DNA of 64,000 nucleotides from an uncultured Eubacterium sp. (GTDB lineage: Bacteria; Bacillota; Clostridia; Lachnospirales; Lachnospiraceae). Under the pieces are notes generated by a model. It searched no databases. It was not told where the DNA came from and saw nothing but the letters and a program-made list of their open reading frames with translations. Position 1 is the stretch's first letter; each line of letters opens with the position of its first letter. The stretch lies in NCBI GenBank assembly GCA_910580075.1, contig CAJTVR010000008.1:20312-84311 (forward strand), read 5' to 3'. A program made the translations under genes and the position numbers. Shown one piece after another: positions 50,073-58,197 of this stretch.

Positions 50073-50438
50073 TTAATTCATAGTAGCTAATAAAGCGCCT
50101 GATTCTACCGTATCACCGACAGCTACTTCTATGCTTGCTACTGTGCCATCCTGCGGAGCTACAACCGGCGTTTCCATTTTCATGATTTCAAGTACAAGAA
50201 TCGGGTCGCCTTTTTTCACCTGGCTGCCTGCAGCTGATTCAATCTTAAATACCTTGCCTGCTGCGCCGGCTTCTATTTTAATGCTTCCAGCGCTGCCGGA
50301 TGCCTTTGGTGCTGCTGCCGGTGCAGGCGCTGCTGCTCTAGGCATTGCTGCTGCCGGTGCTGCTGCATGCGCCGCGCCAGTCTCTTCTACAGTAACATCA
50401 TATACATTCCCATTTACGGTAATTGTGTAGCTTTTCAT
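50073..50438 (-). CDS. Biotin carboxyl carrier subunit (gamma, MmdC/GcdC-like)
   Basis: 121 residues. An N-terminal region of about 25 residues is joined by an Ala/Pro-rich flexible linker to a biotinyl domain with VLEIMKMETPV, placing the biotinylated lysine at about Lys87. It carries CO2 between the carboxyltransferases and the membrane beta subunit. It is 27 bp before the beta-subunit gene. AGGAGG precedes the ATG. Confidence 0.93.
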   Translation of the reverse strand: MKSYTITVNGNVYDVTVEETGAAHAAAPAAAMPRAAAPAPAAAPKASGSAGSIKIEAGAAGKVFKIESAAGSQVKKGDPILVLEIMKMETPVVAPQDGTVASIEVAVGDTVESGALLATMN

Positions 50439-50469
50439 TATTAGATCCTCCTGTTCATTTCAACCTTCT

Positions 50470-51210
50470 TTATTTTCTTCTCTTAATCGAACGGACTACA
50501 AATCCGTCTGCTGCAAGAGCCCCGTCTGAGGCTGCAACCGCTGCTGCAATCACTGCAATCAGCTCTGTATCATCCTGAACCGGTACTTCCACCGCCGGTA
50601 TAACAGGCACAGCCGGTGCTGCTGCCGGTACGTTTTCCGGTGCCGGTGCATTTTTTGCTTTTGCCTTTTCCTGCAGATACGGAATGATTTTAAAAGCATA
50701 AATAACCAGACTGATTAAAATCAGTATCATAAATACGGTTCCAAGACCCATCAGCGTATTCATAGCCGCTTTCTGCATCTTTTCTCCAAGGGAATAAATC
50801 TCGTCTAACGTCATATCTGTAATCTGCATATCCAGATAATTATAAACACAGGTCAGCGTAATATCACGGTTTTCAAAATCCATAACCAGTGTCGTTGCCA
50901 GTGTTTTGCCGGATTTATCAATGCTGAATTCCCCAAGCTTTTCAAATCCGCCAAGCTGTGGTTTCAGCTCTTTCCACCGCTTAATCAGGCTTACCAGCGG
51001 CATGTCCTCATACTGTTCATAGTAAGAAATGACCTCATCTAACTGCGCATCCTCAGATTCCGTCAGATTCGAGGCAAGACTTTTTGCCGAAGTCTCCAGC
51101 TCGTCATAGGTCATGCCATTATAGTCTGCCTTCTTCGGGTCTTCCCCGCATCCGCATACACCAAGCAGCAGCATACACAGACAAATGACCAGACATAATT
51201 TTTTCTTCAT
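50470..51210 (-). CDS. OadG/MmdD-like small subunit with extracellular lipoprotein-type domain
   Basis: 246 residues. A lipoprotein-type signal (LLLGVCGCGEDPKK) is followed by about 120 residues outside the membrane. One helix follows (MGLGTVFMILILISLVIYAF, about residues 154-173). The tail has an Ala/Pro-rich stretch and the end DDTELIAVIAAAVAASDGA typical of OadG/MmdD. That subunit anchors and stabilises the complex. The extra N-terminal domain (DUF3887-like in appearance) is absent from proteobacterial OadG, so it is a fusion characteristic of Firmicutes. It sits between the carrier and MmdA-like genes. Confidence 0.8.
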   Translation of the reverse strand: MKKKLCLVICLCMLLLGVCGCGEDPKKADYNGMTYDELETSAKSLASNLTESEDAQLDEVISYYEQYEDMPLVSLIKRWKELKPQLGGFEKLGEFSIDKSGKTLATTLVMDFENRDITLTCVYNYLDMQITDMTLDEIYSLGEKMQKAAMNTLMGLGTVFMILILISLVIYAFKIIPYLQEKAKAKNAPAPENVPAAAPAVPVIPAVEVPVQDDTELIAVIAAAVAASDGALAADGFVVRSIKRRK

Positions 51211-51228
51211 ATAATATACGTCACCTTT

Positions 51229-52665
51229 CTACTTTGTTCCATGTTTCTTATTTGGCTGATCTACCCGTTTAGTATACAGCATTTCCACTGCTGCAATCAG
51301 GTATTTTCTTGTACCCGGATAATCAATAATGCGGTCTACATAGCCTCTGGCCGCTGCTGCATTTACATTTCCCTGCAGCGCTTCATATTCTGCTGCTTTT
51401 TTATCGATATCAGCTGCGGATTCATCTGCATACATAATCTTTGCCGCAAGATGCGCATCCATCATGCCCGTTTTTGCATCCGGCCATGCATAGACAAGAT
51501 CTGCTCCAAGGGACTTGGAATTCATAATGGTATAAGCACTTCCATATGCTTTGTCTGTAATCAGGTTTACTTTCGGCACGGTAGCGCCTGCAAAAGCACT
51601 TACAAGCCGTCCTGCTGCTTTTGCCAGGTTTTTCTCGGAGCACATCGCTGCACGAAAACCGGCTGCGTTTGTAAGAGAGATGACAGGAATATCAAAAGCG
51701 TCGCAGAAAGTAATAAATTCTGCCGCCTTGCTGCATCCCCTTGCAGATAACACCGCATCAAATTCCTCCGTCTTTTCGCCTTTTTCATCATAAACTTCTG
51801 TACAGTTTGCAACAGCGCCGACTGTTATGCCGTCTAATCTGATAAATCCTGCAACCATGTCTTTTGCATAATCTGCTTTTACTTCTACAAACACATGCCC
51901 GTCGGAAATCTCGCTTAATACGTATCTCGGGTCGCCTTTCATCGTATCCAGGTTTTCACAGGCACGGTTTAAATCATCCGCACAGTCTGCCGTACAGCCG
52001 CCTTCTGCATTATTGGAAGGCAGGATGCCGATCAGCTCACGAATGCGCATCATCATCTCATCTTCTTCACAGACAGCATCTATCGTGCCTGTTTCTGCAC
52101 TCTGAAATGCAGCATCAGCTGTATTGCACTTATCTATGCGGTTGCCGTCAATCGCATTCGGAGAATTGATAAACATCTTTGCTGTATCAGCTTTTACAAA
52201 TGTAAAATCGCTTAACGCCGCTGCTACTGCCAGTCCGCCGCCGCAGGTGCCGAATACCGCACTGATCTGCGGAATGATGCCGGATGCTTCAGCCTGTTTT
52301 TTGTATATCAGGCCAAACGCTTCCAGAGCATCTACAGATTCCTGAAGCCGGATGCCTGCGCAGTCAATCAGACCTATGACAGGAGCACCCATTTTTACTG
52401 CCATGTCATATACAGCCGCGATTTTTTTCGCATGCATTTCGCCAATGGTGCCGCCTAATACAGATACGTCCTGGCTGTAAACAAATACCAGACTGCCATC
52501 AATCAGACCGTGTCCTGTGATCACACCGTCAGAAGGAGTATCTGTTTTTGCCAGATTGAAATCGGTGCTTCTTGCAGTAACAAGCGAACCAATTTCCATA
52601 AAGCTGTTTTCGTCGACTAACTTTGCAATCCGCTGCATTGCAGAGTTATCATTACTATTACTCAT
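51229..52665 (-). CDS. Acyl-CoA carboxyltransferase subunit (MmdA/AccD-type)
   Basis: 478 residues. FGTCGGGLAVAAALSDF and the second-half oxyanion region NAAGFRAAMCSEKNLAKAAGRL with DKAYGSAYTIMNSK fit the crotonase-fold carboxyltransferases of methylmalonyl-, glutaconyl- or acetyl-CoA. It is somewhat shorter than the usual 510-residue MmdA. It moves carboxyl between a CoA thioester and the shared biotin carrier. First gene of the operon, with GGAGG before the ATG and a promoter at 52716-52744. Confidence 0.88.
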   Translation of the reverse strand: MSNSNDNSAMQRIAKLVDENSFMEIGSLVTARSTDFNLAKTDTPSDGVITGHGLIDGSLVFVYSQDVSVLGGTIGEMHAKKIAAVYDMAVKMGAPVIGLIDCAGIRLQESVDALEAFGLIYKKQAEASGIIPQISAVFGTCGGGLAVAAALSDFTFVKADTAKMFINSPNAIDGNRIDKCNTADAAFQSAETGTIDAVCEEDEMMMRIRELIGILPSNNAEGGCTADCADDLNRACENLDTMKGDPRYVLSEISDGHVFVEVKADYAKDMVAGFIRLDGITVGAVANCTEVYDEKGEKTEEFDAVLSARGCSKAAEFITFCDAFDIPVISLTNAAGFRAAMCSEKNLAKAAGRLVSAFAGATVPKVNLITDKAYGSAYTIMNSKSLGADLVYAWPDAKTGMMDAHLAAKIMYADESAADIDKKAAEYEALQGNVNAAAARGYVDRIIDYPGTRKYLIAAVEMLYTKRVDQPNKKHGTK

Positions 52666-52715
52666 TCTTTAGCCCTCCATCTATTTTGAAACTTTTCAAA
52701 AATTTCGTCAGTATA

Positions 52716-52744
52716 ATAGTAACGCTTTTCGAACGAATATTCAA
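52716..52744 (-). promoter_or_regulatory. Promoter of the carboxyltransferase/decarboxylase operon
   Basis: TTGAAT (52744-52739) and TACTAT (52721-52716) with 17-bp spacing on the minus strand, starting near 52709 and leaving a 44-nt leader. Confidence 0.6.
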
Positions 52745-52877
52745 TAGGATTTTGTTAAATTTTTCACTGCAGGCGGACGGGCGCATGCGGACACAGAGAC
52801 GTTACAGCGCCCGGAATGCCGGAATAAAGCCCATTTAGTCCTGTAAAAGTCTATACAAAATTTTTACATAAAAAAGG

Positions 52878-52906
52878 TTGCAAAAATCATGAAAATTCCG
52901 TATCAT
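52878..52906 (+). promoter_or_regulatory. Promoter of the soluble chemoreceptor gene
   Basis: TTGCAA (52878-52883) and TATCAT (52901-52906) with 17-bp spacing. The transcript would start near 52913, downstream of the ATG at 52889, which supports the internal start at 52991. Confidence 0.5.
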
Positions 52907-52990
52907 TATTTTATATGCGGAAAACAGACACCGCAGTGCAATGATCAGAATAAAATGGATCAAATAGTCAGAAAGAGTCAGAGGTATGCT

Positions 52991-54355
52991 ATGAGAGGAA
53001 AAAAAGCAAAACTTATCAACGCTGTATCCGAATTAAGGGAAGAAGACTACTCCAGAGAACCCGAACTAAATGATATTTACCAGCGGCTTTTAACTGCCCG
53101 CCGGCAGTTTGCAGAAATTTTTGAAAAAAATATCAAAGCAGTCATGCAGATAAGCTCCCTTGATTTGACCATGCAGCATCAGACAGAAAAAATTCTGGAT
53201 ATATCACATAAAGTAGCTAAAGCTGCCGATACCATTTTCGGAACAGCTACCGGCAATTCGATGTTCACAGGGACATCCAGCAGCCAGCATGAAGAACTTG
53301 CACATATGATTACCAATATCGCTTCTGAAACATCTGAAGTAAATGATAAAATACAGTCCTGTCAGAATGAGCTGACTGAGATCCGCAGCCTTTCTGTAAA
53401 GACCATTGATATCTCACGCAAAATGCAGGAGGATATGGATAACCTGTCTGATATTATCGGCCGTATGAATGACGTCATCTCAGGCATTGAATCTATATCC
53501 CTGCAGACGAATCTGCTGGCGCTGAATGCTTCCATCGAAGCAACCAGAGCCGGAGAAGCCGGAAGGGGATTTGCCGTTGTGGCAGACGAAATCCGCGCCC
53601 TGGCTGGCGAAACACAAAAGCTGACAGGAAATATGGGCAGTTTTGTAGAAGAAATCGAATCTGCTTCGCGCCAGAGTGTAAAAAGCGCTTCCGGAACGAT
53701 ACATGCTCTGGAATCCATGACTGGCAAAATTGGAAATGTGTGGGAATTAAACGATCAGACTCATAAACACGTTACCAAAGTCAGTGAATCTGTCAGCTCC
53801 ATTGCTGCGGTAAGCGAAGAAATCAGCAGCTCTATGACCGAAATGGAAAACCAGCTGCATGACAGCACCGACTTTATGCAGAATGTAAGCCATGATTTAA
53901 AAGAAGCCACAAAACCTGTTGTTGACATAGAAAAAACACTGGATGAGACAGTAAAGCAAATGGGTGTTTTATCGGAAGACGCCTTCTTCCATTTAGAAAG
54001 AAGCGAATTTGTCAAGCATATTAACAATGCAATTACCGCACACCAGGCATGGCTGCGGAATCTGAAAAACATGATCAGGCAGCGCAGCATTGTTCCGCTT
54101 CAGCTGGATTCGACAAAATGCGGTTTTGGCCATTTTTACAATGCAATGACCCCGAATTTACCAAAAGTACGTCAGATCTGGGACGGACTTGAAAAAAAGC
54201 ATGAGCGGTTTCACCAGTTTGGCGGCGAAGCTATTGAAGCGTTAAAAGCAGGCAGCTATACCGAAGCGGAGTCCGTTTACAACCAGGCAGAACTATACTC
54301 CAGGGAACTTATCGCGGATCTTGAAAAAATACGCAGACTGGAAGAAGAAGAGTAG
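52991..54355 (+). CDS. Soluble chemoreceptor with C-terminal CZB zinc-binding domain
   Basis: 454 residues from the ATG at 52991 (AGAGG six bases upstream). An ATG at 52889 would add 34 residues but overlaps the predicted promoter. No membrane span or signal peptide. The signalling hairpin SLQTNLLALNASIEATRAGE and GRGFAVVADEIRALAGET is intact and marks a methyl-accepting protein that binds CheA/CheW. The C-terminal 110 residues form a CZB domain with a zinc-ligand-like set: AHQAWLRNL, the Cys in DSTKCGFGHFY, and KKHERFH. CZB receptors sense zinc-linked oxidants. It is divergent from the decarboxylase operon. Confidence 0.85.
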   Translation: MRGKKAKLINAVSELREEDYSREPELNDIYQRLLTARRQFAEIFEKNIKAVMQISSLDLTMQHQTEKILDISHKVAKAADTIFGTATGNSMFTGTSSSQHEELAHMITNIASETSEVNDKIQSCQNELTEIRSLSVKTIDISRKMQEDMDNLSDIIGRMNDVISGIESISLQTNLLALNASIEATRAGEAGRGFAVVADEIRALAGETQKLTGNMGSFVEEIESASRQSVKSASGTIHALESMTGKIGNVWELNDQTHKHVTKVSESVSSIAAVSEEISSSMTEMENQLHDSTDFMQNVSHDLKEATKPVVDIEKTLDETVKQMGVLSEDAFFHLERSEFVKHINNAITAHQAWLRNLKNMIRQRSIVPLQLDSTKCGFGHFYNAMTPNLPKVRQIWDGLEKKHERFHQFGGEAIEALKAGSYTEAESVYNQAELYSRELIADLEKIRRLEEEE

Positions 54356-54370
54356 AAAAAATTCTAAAAA

Positions 54371-54521
54371 GGACTGTCGCACCAAGAAATGCTGCAAAAT
54401 ATAGTTAGTATTAAACTATTACATACTATATCCTGTAAACATTCTGTTTAGAACGTGTCTTAATCATACTTTCCGTAAAATGAGCTTCACGGTATTAAGG
54501 CACGCTGCAGTGCGGCAGTCC
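54371..54521. repeat. Hairpin-ended dispersed repeat (family A, second copy)
   Basis: GGACTGTCGCAC (54371-54382) pairs with GTGCGGCAGTCC (54510-54521) at 11 of 12 positions. An inner stem CGTGTCTTAAT/ATTAAGGCACG lies at about 54454-54505. It shares ATACTATATCCTGTA and the GGnCTGnCGCA end with the element at 12899-12985. It fills the gap after the chemoreceptor gene and may end its transcript. Confidence 0.65.
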
Positions 54522-54546
54522 TCTGCTATTCATGATATCTGCATGT

Positions 54547-54837
54547 TTACTTCATAAACTGGTCAATGGCCTTGTTCAAATCTTCCACAGCCTGATGATC
54601 CCCATGTTCTATTGCATGAACAATGCAGTGGCTGATATGCTCTTTTAAAATAAGTTTTCCTGTATTGTTTAATGCAGATTTAACTGCAGCAAGCTGTATC
54701 AGCACCTCGCTGCAGTCCCTTCCGTCTTCTACCATTGCCTTTACCGCCTCCAAATGCCCGATTGCTTTTGACAGACGGTTGATTACAGCTTTCATTTCTT
54801 TCGGGTCATGTGTATGGGTATGGGCTTCCATGCTCAT
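54547..54837 (-). CDS. CsoR/RcnR-family metal-sensing repressor
   Basis: 96 residues of all-helical DUF156 type. The metal-binding residues Cys42, His67 and Cys71 have the C-x24-H-x3-C spacing of the copper sensor CsoR. A His-rich N-terminus (EAHTHTHDP) could add ligands. It should release DNA on binding Cu(I). No copper ATPase or chaperone gene is nearby; it lies 37 bp after the membrane coiled-coil gene in the same direction. The target promoter is not in view. Confidence 0.9.
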   Translation of the reverse strand: MSMEAHTHTHDPKEMKAVINRLSKAIGHLEAVKAMVEDGRDCSEVLIQLAAVKSALNNTGKLILKEHISHCIVHAIEHGDHQAVEDLNKAIDQFMK

Positions 54838-54874
54838 TCATTCCTTTCCTAAGATCACTGGTTTTTCAGAAACA

Positions 54875-56041
54875 TCACTGCCCCAGTTCGGCCATTTCAT
54901 CGATTTGTGCGATTAACTCAAGCAGTCTCGGGCTGTTTTCATTGTGAAGTTTCATAAGCCTGTCTATCTCCCGGCGTTCTTTTTTGACGATATCCAGGTT
55001 ATAGGCAATCTTTGAGCGCAGTTTCTGGCGGCGTACGAGCAGGTTATGCTTAATCTCCACCATTTCTTTTTGATCTACCAGCGCCTGCGGCTGTTCAATC
55101 CATACACGGGAATCATACAGTTCGCATTTTTTGAGAAGCCTGACCAGCTTTTCATAGTAATAATTTAAATCTTCATTTGTTTTTCTGTATTTTTCCTGTT
55201 CACGCATCGCTTCCTGGTACAGGTCCCACTGATATTCAAATTCCCTGGAATCTCTTACGTGATATTTTTCATGTACATAGTCGACTGCATTTGTAATGTT
55301 TACATATTTAATCTTGACTTTATTTAAAAGCGTAATCGCATAGTTAATATTTACTTCCGCCTGTCTGCTGTCCCTCCTGCTGCTTTCTAAGCGCAGAACA
55401 ATATAGGCTGCTCCGAGAAAAGCAGCTGTGATCACACCGATCCAGGCATACTGCAGTTCATAGTAAAAACCTTTTTCAAGCACGATTAAAAGGACTGCTG
55501 CTGTCAGCACTGTAAAAAGAAGCATAAAAGATGCCTGGCGCAGCCTTTTGCGCAGTCTTCTTAAGTCTTTTTTCTGAATTTCCCATTCATGCTTTTCTCC
55601 TTCCAGATACTGCATATCACGTTTTACCGTTGTCTGATATTCCTCATTTGAACGGAGATTTTTAATGGCATCCGGAATCTGGTCTTCCTGCCTTTGAATC
55701 ATCTGAAACTGTGCATCCGATATTTTTTTTGATGTGTTTAAGAACTGGTCTCTTGCCAGATTCAGCTTTGCCACATAATCTGCCGCTTTTTGAATTTCTT
55801 CGGCCTGGTCTGGAGCCAGATTTTCAATCAGCTCGATATCATTCAGATAGGAAGTTACGATATAATATTCCTTTTTCCCGTCATCAATCTCTCTTGCGTT
55901 TTCCATTACCCGCTCACAGCGCTCTATCATCGTGCCCGCCGGACTCTGGTCCGACAGACTTTCCAGTCCTCCGGATATCTGTACATCTTCCAATACTTTT
56001 TCAAGTCTTTTCTGGTCCTTTCTGCGCTTAAAAAATCCCAT
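54875..56041 (-). CDS. Membrane-anchored coiled-coil protein of the DUF5717/DUF5716 cluster
   Basis: 388 residues. The N-terminal 170 are mostly helical and charged. Two membrane helices follow at about 171-189 and 198-217 (SFMLLFTVLTAAVLLIVLEK, then IGVITAAFLGAAYIVL), so both ends face the cytoplasm. A long coiled coil to the C-terminus follows (ALVDQKEMVEIKHNLLVRRQ onward). I do not recognise a named family. It is the last of four genes of similar spacing (11, 40 and 35 bp) and could tether the complex to the membrane. Confidence 0.65.
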   Translation of the reverse strand: MGFFKRRKDQKRLEKVLEDVQISGGLESLSDQSPAGTMIERCERVMENAREIDDGKKEYYIVTSYLNDIELIENLAPDQAEEIQKAADYVAKLNLARDQFLNTSKKISDAQFQMIQRQEDQIPDAIKNLRSNEEYQTTVKRDMQYLEGEKHEWEIQKKDLRRLRKRLRQASFMLLFTVLTAAVLLIVLEKGFYYELQYAWIGVITAAFLGAAYIVLRLESSRRDSRQAEVNINYAITLLNKVKIKYVNITNAVDYVHEKYHVRDSREFEYQWDLYQEAMREQEKYRKTNEDLNYYYEKLVRLLKKCELYDSRVWIEQPQALVDQKEMVEIKHNLLVRRQKLRSKIAYNLDIVKKERREIDRLMKLHNENSPRLLELIAQIDEMAELGQ

Positions 56042-56052
56042 GCCCTCACCCC

Positions 56053-56883
56053 TTACTTATAGCTGATATATTCTTCTTTCCACTGATTTACCTGTCTTGC
56101 CGCCTCGCTTGCAGCCTGAATCTGGGATACCTGCAAAAGGCGCTCCAGTTTTGCCGTCTGTTCAAATTCTGCCGAAGCCTCTGTCAGCTGGATTAACTCG
56201 TTTAAATTCTTTTTCATTGCCGCATACTGCTGCGTACTGATATGATAACGCTGCAGAAACTTCAGGACACGTTCGCTTTCTTCCAGAAAGCAGACAGCCT
56301 GTGAAGCAGCTTTTAATGAATCTGCCCGGTGGCTTAATTCATATGCTCTTTCATAGCAGCTGACTGCCCGTTCAAAGCAGAACATTTTCGCGTAAGCGGT
56401 ACCCATATTGTGCCAGATATCTCCGCTGACCCTGATATCAGAAGGACTCTTAGACGCATGTCCGAGCAGATTTCTGTATTCAAGGACTGCCGCCAGATAT
56501 TTGCCCCTTTCCATCAGCTGGTCTGCTTTTATTTTGCGGTTTTCATAGTTGCTCTGATGATCCATCTTCTGCAGTTTCATGCCCAGAAACTGCATCTCAT
56601 TTTTGGAAAAATAACCGGAATCCGTTATAATCTGCATGCAGAAAGCCCGGAATCCTTTTCGGCCTTCCATAAGCTGCCTTAGTTTTTCTGACAGTGCCAC
56701 TGCCTGCAGTTCTGTTTCCAGCCAGCCGCAGAATTCCGGTGTCATGATATTTTCATCCAGAAGATATATATTATCCTGCAAAAAATAACACAGTTCTTCT
56801 ATTGAATAAATATTTTTTCCTGCACTTTCCAGATAATAAGGCCTTGCAGCCCGTTTATAACTGCAAAAAATCAATCCGCTCAT
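56053..56883 (-). CDS. TPR-like protein of the DUF5717/DUF5716 cluster
   Basis: 276 residues. At least two tetratricopeptide-like helix pairs are visible: ADQLMERGKYLAAVLEYRNL and WHNMGTAYAKMFCFERAVSC followed by YERAYELS. The N-terminal 90 residues begin MSGLIFCSYKRAARPYYLES and include IYSIEELCYFLQDN, a conserved-looking opening. It probably binds a partner in the same cluster. No catalytic motif. GGAGG lies 8 nt before the ATG. Confidence 0.65.
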   Translation of the reverse strand: MSGLIFCSYKRAARPYYLESAGKNIYSIEELCYFLQDNIYLLDENIMTPEFCGWLETELQAVALSEKLRQLMEGRKGFRAFCMQIITDSGYFSKNEMQFLGMKLQKMDHQSNYENRKIKADQLMERGKYLAAVLEYRNLLGHASKSPSDIRVSGDIWHNMGTAYAKMFCFERAVSCYERAYELSHRADSLKAASQAVCFLEESERVLKFLQRYHISTQQYAAMKKNLNELIQLTEASAEFEQTAKLERLLQVSQIQAASEAARQVNQWKEEYISYK

Positions 56884-56923
56884 TTCCTGTCCCTCCAGCT
56901 GCAGCCCGGATTCAAATAAACTG

Positions 56924-58162
56924 CTAATTTACTTTCATCACGTGTTCCCACACCATGTCGCTTGCTTTAAAAAACTCCCCCAGACCCAGATCCCGGATTG
57001 TAATCTTTACCGAACGGTCCGAGACCGGCTTTGCCTGTATCTGCAGCCTGGTTGCCTTTTTCGGGCGTGCCGGGAGATTTGTAAGTTCCAGTGATTCGAT
57101 CCTTGCCTCACGGCTGTTTGGCCTTTGAATCCAAAAATCAATTTCACCAGGCCCGTCTAAAATCATCTCACAGTTACTTTCTGCTTCATACCAGTTATCT
57201 CCTGCCATAATCAGCGTATGAAATGCCATCTCATTATTTTTGCGTACTTTCAGGCTGATATTAAATTTCATCTGGTTTTCACCCATATACGTATAATTCC
57301 ACGGAATCAGCCCCGCCTGTTTTTCTGCCCCGTAGCAGGCTCCCTTCGAAAACAGGTTTTTCCCAAGAAACGCACGCCTGCCCTGGCACATAGTTCTTAA
57401 AGACTGTTTCATCCAGTCCCCGTCAAATCCTTCTCCTACCAGATAAATAGATGAGATGATTTTTTTTCCAAATATTTTCGGAATAATTTTGGAAAATACA
57501 TAATCCCTGTTCTCTGTCAGATATCCGCAGTCCGTCTCCATAATCTGCACAATCTGAGGATTTGACTGTTTCCCGCGGATCAAATACCAGCAGAGCATGT
57601 TTTCCCCGTAATAGCGGAACATTACGACGTCATGGTTCGACAGCCCGTCTTTCTGGCTCATTGCATAATAATAAAAGCTCTCCATATAGTCCATGACAGT
57701 AATCTTATTTCTTTCAACCGGCAGCTGTTTAAACACATACTCCATTAAACTCATTAATTTTTCATTTAATTTTTCAAAAGTAAATGTGATTCTGCCGATT
57801 TCAATTTTGGGACCGAGTTTTCCCGCCAGCGAGAGTATTTTTTTAATAAAGATGGCAAGAAGATAGCGAACCTCGTAAGTCTGGTCTTTGATCATTGTAA
57901 AATCCCGCTCCAGCGCTCTTGCTAACAGACTTCTTTCACACCTGCCCATATCTGCTTTCTCAAAACGGACTGCTTCATCTCCGTACACCCACTGGCCTGA
58001 TGCAGATGCCATGCACACTGCAAGCGGTATCTGAAATATTTCACTGCCTGCAACCGCGCTTACTGTTTCTGGTTCCTGATGGGACGTTGTGGCAAAACTA
58101 ACCATGGCATAGCTGTCATTTAAATCAATTCCAATATATAATTGCTGTTTACGATCTGCCAT
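56924..58162 (-). CDS. DUF5716-like protein with actin/Hsp70-type ATPase fold
   Basis: 412 residues. The start LYIGIDLNDSYAMVSFATTS is a phosphate-1 loop of the actin/Hsp70/hexokinase superfamily. A later IISSIYLVGEGFDGDWMKQSL looks like the adenosine motif of the same fold. The C-terminal 120 residues are beta-rich (MEFHTLIMAG-like and MILDGPGEIDFWI). I believe it matches DUF5716, but this comes from memory of the family. It lies 35 bp after the giant DUF5717-like gene and probably uses ATP to control the assembly. Confidence 0.65.
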   Translation of the reverse strand: MADRKQQLYIGIDLNDSYAMVSFATTSHQEPETVSAVAGSEIFQIPLAVCMASASGQWVYGDEAVRFEKADMGRCERSLLARALERDFTMIKDQTYEVRYLLAIFIKKILSLAGKLGPKIEIGRITFTFEKLNEKLMSLMEYVFKQLPVERNKITVMDYMESFYYYAMSQKDGLSNHDVVMFRYYGENMLCWYLIRGKQSNPQIVQIMETDCGYLTENRDYVFSKIIPKIFGKKIISSIYLVGEGFDGDWMKQSLRTMCQGRRAFLGKNLFSKGACYGAEKQAGLIPWNYTYMGENQMKFNISLKVRKNNEMAFHTLIMAGDNWYEAESNCEMILDGPGEIDFWIQRPNSREARIESLELTNLPARPKKATRLQIQAKPVSDRSVKITIRDLGLGEFFKASDMVWEHVMKVN

Positions 58163-58197
58163 CGCCTTCCCTTTCCATAAGTCTGTTTCCTGGGTGT

